Assembly: GCA_913055875.1 (NCBI GenBank)
Contig: CAJXJY010000014.1
Coordinates: forward strand, 1-64,000
Source of the DNA: an uncultured Altererythrobacter sp.
GTDB taxonomy: Bacteria; Pseudomonadota; Alphaproteobacteria; Sphingomonadales; Sphingomonadaceae
DNA length: 64,000 nucleotides
Direction: 5' to 3'
Shown: positions 33,986 to 43,746 of the stretch, in pieces
Numbering within the stretch: the stretch's first letter is position 1
How the letters are laid out: the number at the start of each line of letters is the position of its first letter
Notes under the pieces: generated by a model
What the model was told of the DNA's origin: nothing
Seen by the model: the letters and a program-made list of their open reading frames with translations, nothing else
The model's database searches: none
Position numbers and translations under genes: made by a program

Positions 33986-34962
33986 GCGAATCTCGCGAGA
34001 TCGTCGTCGCCGATATCGGCGGCACCCATGCCCGTTTCGCCATCGCCGAAGTGGCCGATGGCGCGGTGTGCGACCTGTCGCAGCCCGTAAAGATGGCGAC
34101 CGCCGACCACGCCAGCCTGCAGACCGCGTGGGAAGCGTTCGGTGAGGAGATCGGCCGCGATCTGCCGCGCGCCGCTGCGCTGGCGCTGGCCGCGCCGATC
34201 CGCGGCGGGCTAATCAAGCTGACCAACAATCCGTGGGTCGTGCGCCCGGCGCTGATTCCCGAAAAGCTTCAGGTCGACAGTTTCATCCTGATCAACGATT
34301 TCGAAGCGGTCGCGCATGCAGTCGGAGCGGTCGAGCCGGACAGCCTGGTGCATATCGCCGGTCCGGACGAACCGCTGCCATCCGACGGCGTGGTCAGCGT
34401 GGTCGGGCCGGGAACCGGCCTAGGGGTGGCGCTGCTGCTGATGCGCGGCGGCAGGACGCAGGTCGTAGCGACCGAAGGCGGTCATGCGGATTTCTCTCCC
34501 GTCGATGCGATCGATGACAAGGTGATGGCGCATATCCGCGAACACCATACCCGCGTATCTGTCGAGCGCGTCTCGGCTGGCGGCGGGTTACGAGCGATCT
34601 GGCAGGTGCTCGCTGCGATGGAAGGCCGCAGCGTGCCGAACGGCGACGACAAGGAGCTGTGGGCGATGGCTCTGGCCGGGTCGGATTCGATTGCAGCCGC
34701 CGCGCTCGACCGGTTTTGCATGTCGCTCGGCTCGGCCGCGGGCGATATCGCGCTCACGCACGGGCCGGGCCCGGTCGTGCTCGCGGGCGGGCTCGGCCTG
34801 AGGCTGCTCGACCACCTGCCCAATTCGGGCTTCTACGACCGCTTCATCGCCAAGGGCCGCTACCGCCCGCTGATGGAGGGCCTGCCGGTCAAGTTCATCA
34901 CGCATCCCGAGCCGGGCCTGTTCGGCGCCGCGGTTGCCTATGCGCGGGAGCATTGCGAATGA
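33982..34962 (+). CDS. glk: Glucokinase
   Basis: 326 residues from a GTG that overlaps the edd stop (GTGA). The ATP-binding motif is [13 protein letters not shown] (residues 9-21) and the sugar-binding region [13 protein letters not shown] follows near 108. Further conserved parts are [12 protein letters not shown] and [10 protein letters not shown], which carries the metal-binding His-Glu region. This is the bacterial glk type, not the ROK family, and matches the glucokinases of Zymomonas and Novosphingobium, encoded in the same operon position. It phosphorylates glucose at the expense of ATP, consistent with non-PTS uptake in sphingomonads. Confidence 0.95.
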   Translation: MSESREIVVADIGGTHARFAIAEVADGAVCDLSQPVKMATADHASLQTAWEAFGEEIGRDLPRAAALALAAPIRGGLIKLTNNPWVVRPALIPEKLQVDSFILINDFEAVAHAVGAVEPDSLVHIAGPDEPLPSDGVVSVVGPGTGLGVALLLMRGGRTQVVATEGGHADFSPVDAIDDKVMAHIREHHTRVSVERVSAGGGLRAIWQVLAAMEGRSVPNGDDKELWAMALAGSDSIAAAALDRFCMSLGSAAGDIALTHGPGPVVLAGGLGLRLLDHLPNSGFYDRFIAKGRYRPLMEGLPVKFITHPEPGLFGAAVAYAREHCE

Positions 34963-35573
34963 GGGACATCGCGCGGATCATGCAGACCGCGCCGGTGATC
35001 CCCGTGCTGGTGATCGAGCGCGTGGAGGACGCCGTGCCGGTCGCCGAGGCGCTGGTCGCGGGCGGATTGCGCGTGCTCGAAGTGACCCTGCGGACCGAGG
35101 CCGCGCTCGATGCGATCGCCGCAATGAAGGAGGTTGAAGGTGCCATCGTGGGAGCGGGAACGGTCACCAATCCCGACGAATTGCAACGCGCGATCGACGC
35201 TGGCAGCGAATTCATCGTCTCCCCCGGCCTGACCGCACAGCTGGGCGAGGCGGCGGTCGACAGCGGCATTCCCTTCCTGCCCGGAATCGCCACCGCGGGC
35301 GACATCATGCGCGGGCTCGACCTCGGCCTCGCTCATTTCAAGTTCTTTCCCGCCGAGACCAGTGGTGGTATCGCGGCATTGAAGGCGCTGGCGGGGCCGT
35401 TCGGTGGGCTCAAATTCTGCCCGACCGGCGGCATAAGACAACAAACCGCCGCCGACTGGCTCGCGCTCGACCCCGTATTGTGCGTGGGGGGCAGCTGGCT
35501 GGTACAAAAGGGAGAGGTCGACCGGGAGGCGATCACGGCGCGTGCGCGCGCCGCCGCCGCACTCGCGACCTAG
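34959..35573 (+). CDS. eda: KDPG aldolase (2-dehydro-3-deoxy-phosphogluconate aldolase)
   Basis: 204 residues, typical. The class I aldolase Schiff-base lysine is Lys128 in AHFKFFPAE. Other conserved segments are VIPVLVIERVEDAVPVAEAL, LEVTLRTEAALDAI with the catalytic Glu, GAGTVTNPDEL and CPTGGI. It splits KDPG into pyruvate and glyceraldehyde 3-phosphate and completes the pathway begun by zwf and edd. The start overlaps the glk stop (ATGA). ppc follows after 9 bp, so pyruvate/PEP metabolism and anaplerosis are likely expressed together. Confidence 0.96.
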   Translation: MRDIARIMQTAPVIPVLVIERVEDAVPVAEALVAGGLRVLEVTLRTEAALDAIAAMKEVEGAIVGAGTVTNPDELQRAIDAGSEFIVSPGLTAQLGEAAVDSGIPFLPGIATAGDIMRGLDLGLAHFKFFPAETSGGIAALKALAGPFGGLKFCPTGGIRQQTAADWLALDPVLCVGGSWLVQKGEVDREAITARARAAAALAT

Positions 35574-35582
35574 GAGATCCCC

Positions 35583-38249
35583 GTGGCAGACCGTCCGCCG
35601 ATCCAGCAAAATCCCGATATCCGCTACCTGGGCAAATTGCTCGGCGACGTCATCCGCGAACATGGCGGCGAGCGGTTGTTCGAGCGCACCGAGCATATCC
35701 GCTCGGCGAGCGTGAATCGGCACCGCGGGGGCGAGTTGGTCGATCTCGAACTCGACGAACTGAGCCTCGACGAAACGCTCGCTTTCGTGCGCGGCTTCGG
35801 GCTGTTCTCGATGCTCGCCAATCTTGCCGAGGACCGCCGCGGCATCATGGCCGAGGCGGATATCGGCTTCGCGGATGCGGTGGCGGAACTGGGCGCACAC
35901 GGCATCTCCCGCGAGGATGTCGCGACGATGCTCGAACAGGCGCTTGTCGTGCCCGTGCTGACTGCGCATCCTACCGAGGTCCGACGCAAAAGCGTGATCG
36001 ATCATCGCGCGCGCATCGCCGAGTTGATGGAGCTGCGCGATGCGGGGCGCACGCACACTGCCGAGGGCGACGATATCGAGCAGTCGCTGGTGCGCCAGAT
36101 CGCGCTATTGTGGCGCACCCGCACGCTGCGGCGCGAGCGGCTCTATGTCACCGACGAGGTCGAGAACGCGCTCGCCTTCATGCGCGAAACCTTCCTGCCG
36201 GTGCTGCCCGGGCTCTACAATGCGTGGGAGGATGCGCTCGGCACGCGCCCGGCCAGCTTCCTGCGGATCGGCAGCTGGATCGGGGGCGATCGCGACGGCA
36301 ATCCCAATGTCGGTGCGGATTCGCTGCGTTATGCGCAGAAACGCGCGGTCGAAGTGGTGCTCGCGCATTATCTCGAAGAGGTGCACCAGCTCGGCGCGGA
36401 GCTGTCGGTATCGACCGAGTTGGCCGAGGTCGATGCCGATCTGCTGGCGCTGGCCGCGGCTTCGGGAGACGCCTCGCCGCACCGGCAAGACGAACCCTAC
36501 CGCCGCGCGCTGATCGGCATCTACGCCCGCCTCGCTGCGACCTATCTCGACTTCACCGGCAAGCCGCCCGCGCGGCCCGCGCGGGTCGAGGCCGAGCCTT
36601 ACGAAAGCCCGCGCGAACTGATGGACGAGCTGCGCGTGGTCGCGCGCTCGCTCGCCGCGCTCGGCGGGGAGACGCTCGCATCGAGTGGGGCGCTCGGCCG
36701 GCTGATCCGCGCGGTGCGGACCTTCGGCTTCCATCTCGCTACGCTCGACCTCAGGCAGAACAGCGCGGTGCACGAGCGGGTGGTCGCCGAATTGCTCGCC
36801 CGCGCGGGTGTCGAGGACGACTATCTCGCACTCGACGAGACGCAGCGGATCGAATTGCTGCGCCGCGAACTCGCCGGGCCGCGCCCGCTGCGCCTGTCCT
36901 GGGGGGATTATTCGGACGAGACCGCCAAGGAACTGGCGATCATCGATGCGGTGGCCGAGGCCCATGCAAGGTTCGGCCCCGAAAGCATCACGCAATACAT
37001 CGTCTCGATGGCGGAGACCGTCTCCGACCTGCTCGAAGTTCACCTGCTGCTGCGCGAGGCGGGGCTCTACCGTTCCGGCGACACGCCCGAATGCGCGATC
37101 ATGGCGGTGCCGCTGTTCGAGACGATCGGCGACCTCGAAAACGCGCCCGGCGTGATGTGCGACTATTTCGCGCTGCCCGAAATCGCCGCGCTCGCCGGTG
37201 GCCGCGGTCACCAGGAAGTGATGATCGGCTATTCGGATTCGAACAAGGACGGCGGCTACCTCACCTCGAGCTGGATGCTCGCCCGCGCGAGCGAGGCGCT
37301 GGCGCCGGTGTTCGAGGAGGCAGGTGTCACCATGCAGCTGTTCCATGGCCGGGGCGGCTCGGTCGGGCGGGGGGGCGGCTCGGCATTCGAGGCGATCCGC
37401 AGCCAGCCGCCCGGCACGGTCAACGGGCGCATCCGCATCACCGAACAGGGCGAGGTCATCGCGGCCAAATTCGGCACCCCCGAAACCGCGCGCACCAATC
37501 TCGACGCGATGGCGACCGCGACGGTGCTGGCGACGCTCGAACCGCGCCGGGTAGCGCCCGCGGACTACGGACGCTTCGCCGCGGCGATGGACGCGATCTC
37601 CGCCGACGCCTTCGCCGCCTATCGGCGGCTCGTCTACGACACGCCGAATTTCGTCGACCTGTTCCGCCAGATGACCCCGATCGCCGAAATAGCGACGCTC
37701 AAGATCGGCTCGCGCCCGGCGAGCCGCAAGCCGTCCGACCGGATCGAGGACCTGCGTGCGATCCCGTGGGTGTTCTCGTGGTCGCAGGCGCGGGTGATGC
37801 TGCCCGGCTGGTACGGCGTCGGGCAGGCGCTGGCGGGGTTCGAGGACCGCGCCCTGCTGCGCGATATGGCGCGCGAATGGCCGTTTCTGCGCAACGCGCT
37901 CGACAATCTCGAAATGGTGCTGGCGAAATCGGACATAGCGATCGCGGCCGAATATGCCGAACTGGTCGAAGACCGCGCGCTCGCTAGCCGCGTGTTCGGG
38001 CAGATTCGCGATGGCTGGCAGTTGACGCACGACGCGCTGCTCGAAGCGACCGGCCAGTCCTACCTGCTCGAGAAATCGCCCCGGCTCGACGCCTCGATCC
38101 GGTTGCGGCTCCCCTATATCGAACCGCTCAACCTGCTCCAGGTCGAGCTGCTCAAGCGTCACCGCGCGGGCGAAACCGACGCGCGCATTGCCGAGGGTAT
38201 CCAGCTGTCGATCAACGCCATCGCCACCGCCTTGCGCAATAGCGGCTGA
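35583..38249 (+). CDS. ppc: Phosphoenolpyruvate carboxylase
   Basis: 888 residues from a GTG at 35583, with AGGAG (CCTAGGAGATCCCC) upstream. Catalytic regions are present: PVLTAHPTEVRRKS with the essential His near residue 128, GSWIGGDRDGNPNV, and the later motifs GYSDSNKDGGYLTSSW and FHGRGGSVGRGGG. The protein is collinear with other bacterial Ppc enzymes. It carboxylates PEP to oxaloacetate in the cytosol and replenishes the citric-acid cycle. In an Entner-Doudoroff organism without PTS this anaplerotic enzyme is well placed behind eda. The C-terminal NG(G)-like tetrad is replaced by ...ALRNSG, a common variant ending. Confidence 0.96.
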   Translation: MADRPPIQQNPDIRYLGKLLGDVIREHGGERLFERTEHIRSASVNRHRGGELVDLELDELSLDETLAFVRGFGLFSMLANLAEDRRGIMAEADIGFADAVAELGAHGISREDVATMLEQALVVPVLTAHPTEVRRKSVIDHRARIAELMELRDAGRTHTAEGDDIEQSLVRQIALLWRTRTLRRERLYVTDEVENALAFMRETFLPVLPGLYNAWEDALGTRPASFLRIGSWIGGDRDGNPNVGADSLRYAQKRAVEVVLAHYLEEVHQLGAELSVSTELAEVDADLLALAAASGDASPHRQDEPYRRALIGIYARLAATYLDFTGKPPARPARVEAEPYESPRELMDELRVVARSLAALGGETLASSGALGRLIRAVRTFGFHLATLDLRQNSAVHERVVAELLARAGVEDDYLALDETQRIELLRRELAGPRPLRLSWGDYSDETAKELAIIDAVAEAHARFGPESITQYIVSMAETVSDLLEVHLLLREAGLYRSGDTPECAIMAVPLFETIGDLENAPGVMCDYFALPEIAALAGGRGHQEVMIGYSDSNKDGGYLTSSWMLARASEALAPVFEEAGVTMQLFHGRGGSVGRGGGSAFEAIRSQPPGTVNGRIRITEQGEVIAAKFGTPETARTNLDAMATATVLATLEPRRVAPADYGRFAAAMDAISADAFAAYRRLVYDTPNFVDLFRQMTPIAEIATLKIGSRPASRKPSDRIEDLRAIPWVFSWSQARVMLPGWYGVGQALAGFEDRALLRDMAREWPFLRNALDNLEMVLAKSDIAIAAEYAELVEDRALASRVFGQIRDGWQLTHDALLEATGQSYLLEKSPRLDASIRLRLPYIEPLNLLQVELLKRHRAGETDARIAEGIQLSINAIATALRNSG

Positions 38250-38261
38250 CCGGGCGCTCGA

Positions 38262-38286
38262 AGAGACGGGTCCGCCGTTCGTCTCT
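38262..38286 (+). other. Hairpin AGAGACG-N11-CGTCTCT after ppc
   Basis: A perfect 7-bp stem with an 11-base loop in the 78-bp gap between ppc and the LysR gene. No T-run follows, so it would not be a classical terminator. It may act in Rho-dependent termination or mRNA stability. Confidence 0.35.
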
Positions 38287-38327
38287 CCGCGCTTGCCTTG
38301 GCGGCTCCGCTGGCGCAACAGCGCGCG

Positions 38328-39206
38328 ATGCGGCTGCGCCAGATCGAAGTCTTTTTCCATGTCTATCGCGAGGGCTCGATCAGCGCCGCGGCGCGCGCCC
38401 TCTACGTGTCGCAGCCTTCGGTCAGCAAGGTGCTGCGCCACGCAGAGGACCAACTCGGCTTCGCGCTGTTCGACCGCAGGCAGGGGCGGCTCTATCCGAC
38501 CAAGGCGGCCGACGAGCTGTTCGCCGAAGTGGAGGATATCTACGACCGGATCGGCGCGCTCAACCGTACCGCGATCAACATCCGCAACCGGCGCGGGGGG
38601 CATATCCGCCTCGGCGTAGTGCCGTCGTTCGGCTTCGCCGTCGCGCCCAAGTTCATCGCCGCCATGCACGAGGTCAATCCCGACCTCAGCTTCGACCTGA
38701 CGACGCTGCATACCGACGATATCGAGCCGGGGCTGATCGAGCGCCGCTACGATCTGTGCATCGGCTTCGAGGACGGGTTCGACGATCGCATTGCGATGGA
38801 GACGATCAACGGGGTCGAGCTGGTCCTGCTAGCGCGGCCCGGGCAGATCGAGTCCAGCGACGGCAAGGTCGCGATCGAGGCGCTGGCGGGCCGCAAGTTC
38901 GTCGGCCTGCGCGACAGCGGCCCGGTCGGCAAGCTGATCGGCGATACCCTTGCCGAGAACGGGATAGAGCCCGAGGAAGTGGTCACCGCGCAGACGCACT
39001 ACATCGCCGCCGAACTGGTCCAGTACGGCGTCGGGATGGCGATCGTCGACGCCTTCACCGCCCAGCGCTTTTCCAGCAGAGGCCTCGCCGGCCACCCGCT
39101 GAAAGAACCCCTCGCGCTGCCCTTCGGTGCGATGTTCCTGGCCGAGAACGGACAGCCCGACCTCATCGGGCAATGCGTCGACACGCTGCGCGAACTGTTC
39201 GGCTGA
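38328..39206 (+). CDS. LysR-family transcriptional regulator
   Basis: 292 residues from the ATG at 38328; upstream in-frame codons give no better start. The helix-turn-helix is clear: LRQIEVFFHVYREGSISAAARALYVSQPSVSKVLRHAEDQLGFALFDR. The C-terminal ligand domain has the usual two-lobed LysR layout (IRLGVVPSFGFAVAPKFIAAM, ILARPG-like VLLARPGQIE, GMAIVDAFTAQ). It is 148 bp before, and on the same strand as, a TonB receptor that opens a peptide/N-acyl-amino-acid cluster, so it most likely controls that cluster. The coinducer cannot be told. Confidence 0.85.
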   Translation: MRLRQIEVFFHVYREGSISAAARALYVSQPSVSKVLRHAEDQLGFALFDRRQGRLYPTKAADELFAEVEDIYDRIGALNRTAINIRNRRGGHIRLGVVPSFGFAVAPKFIAAMHEVNPDLSFDLTTLHTDDIEPGLIERRYDLCIGFEDGFDDRIAMETINGVELVLLARPGQIESSDGKVAIEALAGRKFVGLRDSGPVGKLIGDTLAENGIEPEEVVTAQTHYIAAELVQYGVGMAIVDAFTAQRFSSRGLAGHPLKEPLALPFGAMFLAENGQPDLIGQCVDTLRELFG

Positions 39207-39311
39207 ACCGGCCGATCCATAACCTGCGGCTATAGGACAGCTGCAAGTTTGCCCCCCGGCTCCGGTTGCCTTTGAGCCCGGATTGTCCATTATTTGTAAC
39301 ATATGTGGAGG

Positions 39312-39337
39312 GATTCCGCCTTGACGGCGGCGGAATC
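39312..39337 (+). promoter_or_regulatory. Leader hairpin (GATTCCGCC-N8-GGCGGAATC) before the TonB receptor gene
   Basis: A perfect 9-bp stem ending 16 bp before the ATG at 39354; the ribosome site AAGGGGAAA follows directly. In the mRNA it could affect ribosome access, and in DNA it could be an operator. The preceding AT-rich stretch (TTATTTGTAACATATG) probably holds the promoter. Confidence 0.45.
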
Positions 39338-39353
39338 GGACAAGGGGAAAGCC

Positions 39354-42300
39354 ATGACATTTTCGAATACGATCGCGCGTAACCTGCTGTGCGGGACCAT
39401 TCTGGCAGGGATGGCGGCACAGCCCGCTCTCGCACAGGATCCGCCGGCTACGCCCGCCGCGGAGGATCCGGACCGGCCGAGCGAAGCCACGCCGACGCAG
39501 GAACCGATCATCACCGTCACCGGCTCGCAGATCCAGGGGGCTCAGGTCGACGACGTGCTCCCCGTCACCGTGGTCGGCGAGGACGAGATCGACGCGATCG
39601 ACCCCGCATCGGGCGACGAGCTGTTCCGGGCCATTCCGCAAGCCGGCACGGTCGAATTCAACGAGCAGAACACCACCGGCGGTGTCAACGGCGCGCGCGG
39701 CGATATCGCTTCGATCAACCTGCGCGGCCTCGGCACCGGCAACACGCTGATGCTGATCAACGGGCGCCGCATGGTGCTCAATCCCGGCTTCCAGACCGAG
39801 CTGTTCGTGCCGGTCGTCTCGCCCGACACCAACACGATCGTGCCCGGCAGTATCCGGCGCGTGGAAATTCTGCGCGACGGTGCCTCCGCCGTCTACGGTG
39901 CCGACGCGGTCGCGGGTGTGGTCAACACGATCCTGCGCGGCAACCGCACCGGCGGCTTCCTGCAGGGCAATTGGCGCGCCTCGGACGGCACGAGCCTCTA
40001 CAGCTGGTCGATCCGCGGCGGCTACGGCTTCGACTTCGCCGACGGGCGCGGCAACCTGACCGTCAACGGATACTATTTCCACGAGAACGGCCTGCTCGCA
40101 ACCGCGCGCGACTACTCCGCCAGCAGCGACCTGCGTCCGTTTCTCGTAGGCACCGATTTCGAAGGCGATACGCAGTTCGACAACCGCTCGATCAACTCGC
40201 CCTTCGGCGCCTTCGACATTCAGGGGTCGAGCGCCACATCGTCGAACACGACGGCGCTGCGCGACGACGATTTCCATATCCAACCCTGCAACCTGTTCGG
40301 CCCCAACGGGGCCGCGGACAGCGACGGCCGGGTCATCGTCCTGGGCAACGGGCTGTGCGCCGACAATGGCGGCACGATCGACCGCGTCATCCGCTACGAT
40401 ATCGGCGCCGACCGCCAGCTCTATTCTGAGAAGGACCGCTACAGCGCCTCGGCCCTGTTCAATTTCGAACTCAGCCCGGCGGTCGAGTTCTACGTCGAAG
40501 GTTCCTACTACCGCTCGGAATTCTTTCGTCAGCGCGAGCAGAGTACGATGCTCAGCGCGGTGCCGCTCGGTATCGAGGCCACCGCCTACTACAACCCGCT
40601 TGGCCCGACCACGCTCGCCGACGGTTCGCCCAATCCGAACCGCGCAACCAACGGTCTCGGCCCGAATGTCGGGCCGGAAGGTCGCGCACTCTTGCAGGAA
40701 GACTATCGGTTTATCGATGCGGGGCCGCGGCTCGGCTTCGTGACCAAGGACTCGTTCCGCATAGTCGCCGGTTTCCGGGGCGATCTGTGGGGCTGGGACT
40801 TCGACACCGGCTTCCTCTATTCGCAAGCCAACACCGACGACCTGACCAAGAACCGGATATCCAGCACGCTGGCGCAGGCCGCGATCAACCGCACCGATCC
40901 GACCGCCTACAATCCGTTCAACGGCGGCTGCTTCCCCGACGAGCCGGGCACGGGCGCGAATAACGGCGATTGCACGCCCAATCCGCAATCGGTGATCGAC
41001 GACATCACCATCGACGTGCTGCGCGAAGGCGAAACGACGCTGGCGCTGGCCGATTTCAAGGTTTCCAAATCGGACATCTTCGAATTGCCGGGCGGTCCTG
41101 TGGGCCTCGCCGCGGGCGTCGAATTCCGCCGCGAGACCTTCTTCGACGACCGCGATCCGCGGCTCGACGGGACCATCACCTTCACCAACGCCGTCAATGG
41201 CGACTTCTTCGGCAGCGACGTGCTGGGATCGAGCCCGTCGCCCGACACGAGCGGCAATCGCGAGGTCTATTCGGCCTTCGCCGAGGCGCTGATCCCGATC
41301 GTGTCCGACGATATGGACATCCCGCTGGTCAACGAGCTGGAAGTGCAGCTCGCCGCCCGGTTCGAGGACTTCTCCGATTCGTCGAGCGCGTTCGTGCCGC
41401 GTGCCGCGGTCGCGTGGCGCCCGTTCCGCGACCTGTTGTTCCGCGGTGCCTGGTCGCAGGGCTTCCGCGCGCCCAACCTGATCCAGATCAACGACGAGGG
41501 CACCACGCGTTCGAACTCGGTCATCCGCGCACCCGAATGCGTCGCCGAGATCATCAAGGGGATCGAGGATGACGTGCCCGATTGCGGCACCGTCGGCACG
41601 ATCGATTTCCGTACCGGAGCGGGCACGCTCGAGCCGGAAGAGACCGAGAGCGTCAATCTCGGCGCGGTGTTCTCGCCCAGCTTCATCCCCGGCCTGACGC
41701 TCACCGCCGACTACTGGCGCGTCAAGCAGGACGGGATCATCGGCATCTTCGGCAACCGCAACGCGCTGCTGCTCGATCTGGTGCTGCGCCTGCAGGGCAG
41801 CTTCAACCCGAACGTCGTTCGCGACGATCCGGATTCGGGTCAGATCGATCTTTACGACGGCACCGGGATCAATCCGGCCGGCGACGTGGTGCAGATTCTG
41901 AACCCGTACCGCAATCTCGACCAGCGGACGTCCGAAGGGCTCGATTTCGGCCTGTTCTACGAATTCGAAACGGGCTTTGGCGATTTCGATATCCAGTTCA
42001 ACGCCGCGCGCCTGCTCGGCTTCGAGCAGCAGGCGGGGCCGGAGGCCGAACCGCTGTTTACCGACCTCAATCCGCTGCTCACAGCGATCCCCGAGCTGGC
42101 AGTGAGCGACATTGCCGCGCTGCAGCCGACCGGCTTCGGCGAACTGCTCGAGATCGACGGTCGCCCGAAATGGCGTTTCTCGGGCTCGTTGACTTGGGAC
42201 AAGGGTCCGGTCCGGGTGAATTTCTTCGGTCGCTATGTCGGCGGGGTGTTCGACCCAAGCGCGCAAAACGACGCGACTGCGGACCTGTTCCGGGTCGACG

Positions 42301-42497
42301 ACTGGTTCACTATGAACGCCTCGATCAGCTACACGATCGAGAACGATACCGCGCTCGACGGGACGCGGTTGCGCTTCGGCATCAACAACCTGCTGAACGA
42401 GGATCCGCCGCTCGCCGACGAGAGCTACGGCTATTATGGCAGCCTCCACAGCGCTCGCGGGCGGCAGTTCTCTGTCGACCTACGCAAGGAATTCTGA
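39354..42497 (+). CDS. Large TonB-dependent outer-membrane receptor
   Basis: 1047 residues with a Sec signal (NLLCGTILAGMAAQPALAQ). A TonB-box-like segment (IITVTGSQIQ) leads into the plug (INLRGLGTGNTLMLINGRRMV, RVEILRDGASAVYGADAVAGVVNTIL) and a long barrel ending in Phe (VDLRKEF). The NGRR plug variant and the length are typical of sphingomonad and xanthomonad receptors for peptides or other large organic substrates rather than siderophores. It heads a cluster with peptidase, D-aminoacylase, D-amino-acid dehydrogenase, lyase, carboxylate transporter and 5-oxoprolinase genes, so I infer uptake of peptide-like or N-acyl-amino-acid compounds. Start chosen by the AAGGGG ribosome site. Confidence 0.9.
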   Translation: MTFSNTIARNLLCGTILAGMAAQPALAQDPPATPAAEDPDRPSEATPTQEPIITVTGSQIQGAQVDDVLPVTVVGEDEIDAIDPASGDELFRAIPQAGTVEFNEQNTTGGVNGARGDIASINLRGLGTGNTLMLINGRRMVLNPGFQTELFVPVVSPDTNTIVPGSIRRVEILRDGASAVYGADAVAGVVNTILRGNRTGGFLQGNWRASDGTSLYSWSIRGGYGFDFADGRGNLTVNGYYFHENGLLATARDYSASSDLRPFLVGTDFEGDTQFDNRSINSPFGAFDIQGSSATSSNTTALRDDDFHIQPCNLFGPNGAADSDGRVIVLGNGLCADNGGTIDRVIRYDIGADRQLYSEKDRYSASALFNFELSPAVEFYVEGSYYRSEFFRQREQSTMLSAVPLGIEATAYYNPLGPTTLADGSPNPNRATNGLGPNVGPEGRALLQEDYRFIDAGPRLGFVTKDSFRIVAGFRGDLWGWDFDTGFLYSQANTDDLTKNRISSTLAQAAINRTDPTAYNPFNGGCFPDEPGTGANNGDCTPNPQSVIDDITIDVLREGETTLALADFKVSKSDIFELPGGPVGLAAGVEFRRETFFDDRDPRLDGTITFTNAVNGDFFGSDVLGSSPSPDTSGNREVYSAFAEALIPIVSDDMDIPLVNELEVQLAARFEDFSDSSSAFVPRAAVAWRPFRDLLFRGAWSQGFRAPNLIQINDEGTTRSNSVIRAPECVAEIIKGIEDDVPDCGTVGTIDFRTGAGTLEPEETESVNLGAVFSPSFIPGLTLTADYWRVKQDGIIGIFGNRNALLLDLVLRLQGSFNPNVVRDDPDSGQIDLYDGTGINPAGDVVQILNPYRNLDQRTSEGLDFGLFYEFETGFGDFDIQFNAARLLGFEQQAGPEAEPLFTDLNPLLTAIPELAVSDIAALQPTGFGELLEIDGRPKWRFSGSLTWDKGPVRVNFFGRYVGGVFDPSAQNDATADLFRVDDWFTMNASISYTIENDTALDGTRLRFGINNLLNEDPPLADESYGYYGSLHSARGRQFSVDLRKEF

Positions 42498-42535
42498 CAG
42501 TGACGGCGGGGCGCATTTCGGTGCGCTCCACTGTC
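42496..42535 (+). other. Stem-loop overlapping the receptor stop codon
   Basis: Outer arms GACAGTG/CACTGTC pair perfectly and an inner GCGC/GCGC pair extends them, in the 52-bp gap before the M14 peptidase gene. With no T-run it is unlikely to terminate fully. It may set the expression ratio between receptor and peptidase or block 3' decay. Confidence 0.45.
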
Positions 42536-42549
42536 TGAAAGGCCTCGAT

Positions 42550-43746
42550 ATGCGTCTTCCGATTGCAGCCGCCGCGCTTGTCGCGGCAGCCTTTCCCGCG
42601 CCTCCCGTCGAAGCGCATCCGGCCGAGGCCGCGCAGGGCGAATGCGCCAACGCATTGGCGACGCTCGATGGCGATTTCCCGACCGGGGCCTACGCGTCCT
42701 GCGAAGCGACCGGGGACAAGCGTTTCAAACTCGTGATCGCCCCCGAGGACGAGGGCCGGATCAATTGCAGCGCGTGGTACGCCTTTCGCCTGACGCCTGC
42801 GCGCAAGGGCCGGGTGACGATCGACCTCGACTACGCCACCTGCGGGCATCGTTACTGGCCCAAGATCAGCACCGACGGCGTGACCTGGGACTACCTCAAG
42901 GCCAAGAACGTCACCGTCGAGGGCGAGCGCAACGAGCGGACCGCCAGCATCAAGGTCAAGCTCGGCGACGGGCCGGTTTTCATCGCCGGGCAGGAAATCG
43001 TCCCGCCGAGCGTCTACGACGCCTGGCTCGACGGTCTGGCAGCGCATGCCGATGCCGAACGCCGGCTGCTCGGCAAATCGGCCGAGGGACGCGACATTCC
43101 GGTCATGACCATAGCGGGCGAGGGCACACAGCGCGAGACGGTGCTGCTCGTCGGGCGCCAGCATCCTCCCGAAGTTAGCGGCGCGCTGGCGATGTTCCCT
43201 TTCGTCGAGACGCTGCTCGGCGACAGCGACCTCGCCAGGCGCTATCGCGCGCGCTTCCAGACGCTGGTGGTCCCGATCCTCAATCCCGACGGGGTGGTGC
43301 GCGGGCACTGGCGGCACAACACCGGCGGGGTCGATCTCAACCGCGACTGGGGCCCGTTCACCCAGCCTGAAACGAAGCTGATGGACGGGTTGATGAAGGA
43401 GGTCGCGACCGATCCCGGGCGGCGCCTGCGGCTGATGCTCGATTTCCATTCGACCAATCACGACGTGTTCTACACCATTCCCGACGAACTGCCGACCGAG
43501 CCCGAGCTGTTCACCAGGCGATGGCTCGACCGCTACCAGGAACTGATGCCCGATTACGAGGTGAACCGCGAGGCGCGGCACGATGTCGGGCGCCCTGTGT
43601 CCAAGGCGCATGTCTACGACACATACGGCATCCCCGGCGTCACCTTCGAGCTCGGTGACGAAACCGATCGCGAACTTATTCGCCGCATCGGCGAGCAGGC
43701 GGCGATCGCGATGATGGAGACGCTGCTGGATAGCCCAGAGCCATGA
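42550..43746 (+). CDS. Secreted M14-family zinc carboxypeptidase
   Basis: 398 residues with a signal peptide (MRLPIAAAALVAAAFPAPPVEA). An N-terminal beta-rich domain (about 25-160) with Cys pairs precedes the catalytic domain. The M14 zinc ligands are His205 and Glu208 (GRQHPPE) and His300 (LDFHST); the general base is Glu367 (FELGDET). Segments LVGRQHPPEVSGALA and NPDGVVRGHWRHNTGGVDLNRDWG match the AGBL/cytosolic-carboxypeptidase-like M14 subgroup. It should remove C-terminal residues from peptides in the periplasm after uptake by the TonB receptor. Its last codons overlap the start of the D-aminoacylase gene (ATGA at 43743), which ties the two functions. Confidence 0.85.
   Translation: MRLPIAAAALVAAAFPAPPVEAHPAEAAQGECANALATLDGDFPTGAYASCEATGDKRFKLVIAPEDEGRINCSAWYAFRLTPARKGRVTIDLDYATCGHRYWPKISTDGVTWDYLKAKNVTVEGERNERTASIKVKLGDGPVFIAGQEIVPPSVYDAWLDGLAAHADAERRLLGKSAEGRDIPVMTIAGEGTQRETVLLVGRQHPPEVSGALAMFPFVETLLGDSDLARRYRARFQTLVVPILNPDGVVRGHWRHNTGGVDLNRDWGPFTQPETKLMDGLMKEVATDPGRRLRLMLDFHSTNHDVFYTIPDELPTEPELFTRRWLDRYQELMPDYEVNREARHDVGRPVSKAHVYDTYGIPGVTFELGDETDRELIRRIGEQAAIAMMETLLDSPEP

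Noticed and set aside
36105-38711. Antisense open frame of about 870 codons opposite ppc
   Set aside because: The same reverse-strand effect: no ribosome site, no recognisable family, and it covers two unrelated genes.
38829-42449. Very long antisense open frame (about 1,200 codons) opposite the large TonB receptor
   Set aside because: Its sequence has no domain motifs and is rich in Val, Gly, Arg and Ala, as expected from the reverse strand of high-GC coding DNA with a strong codon bias. The plus-strand receptor is unmistakable.
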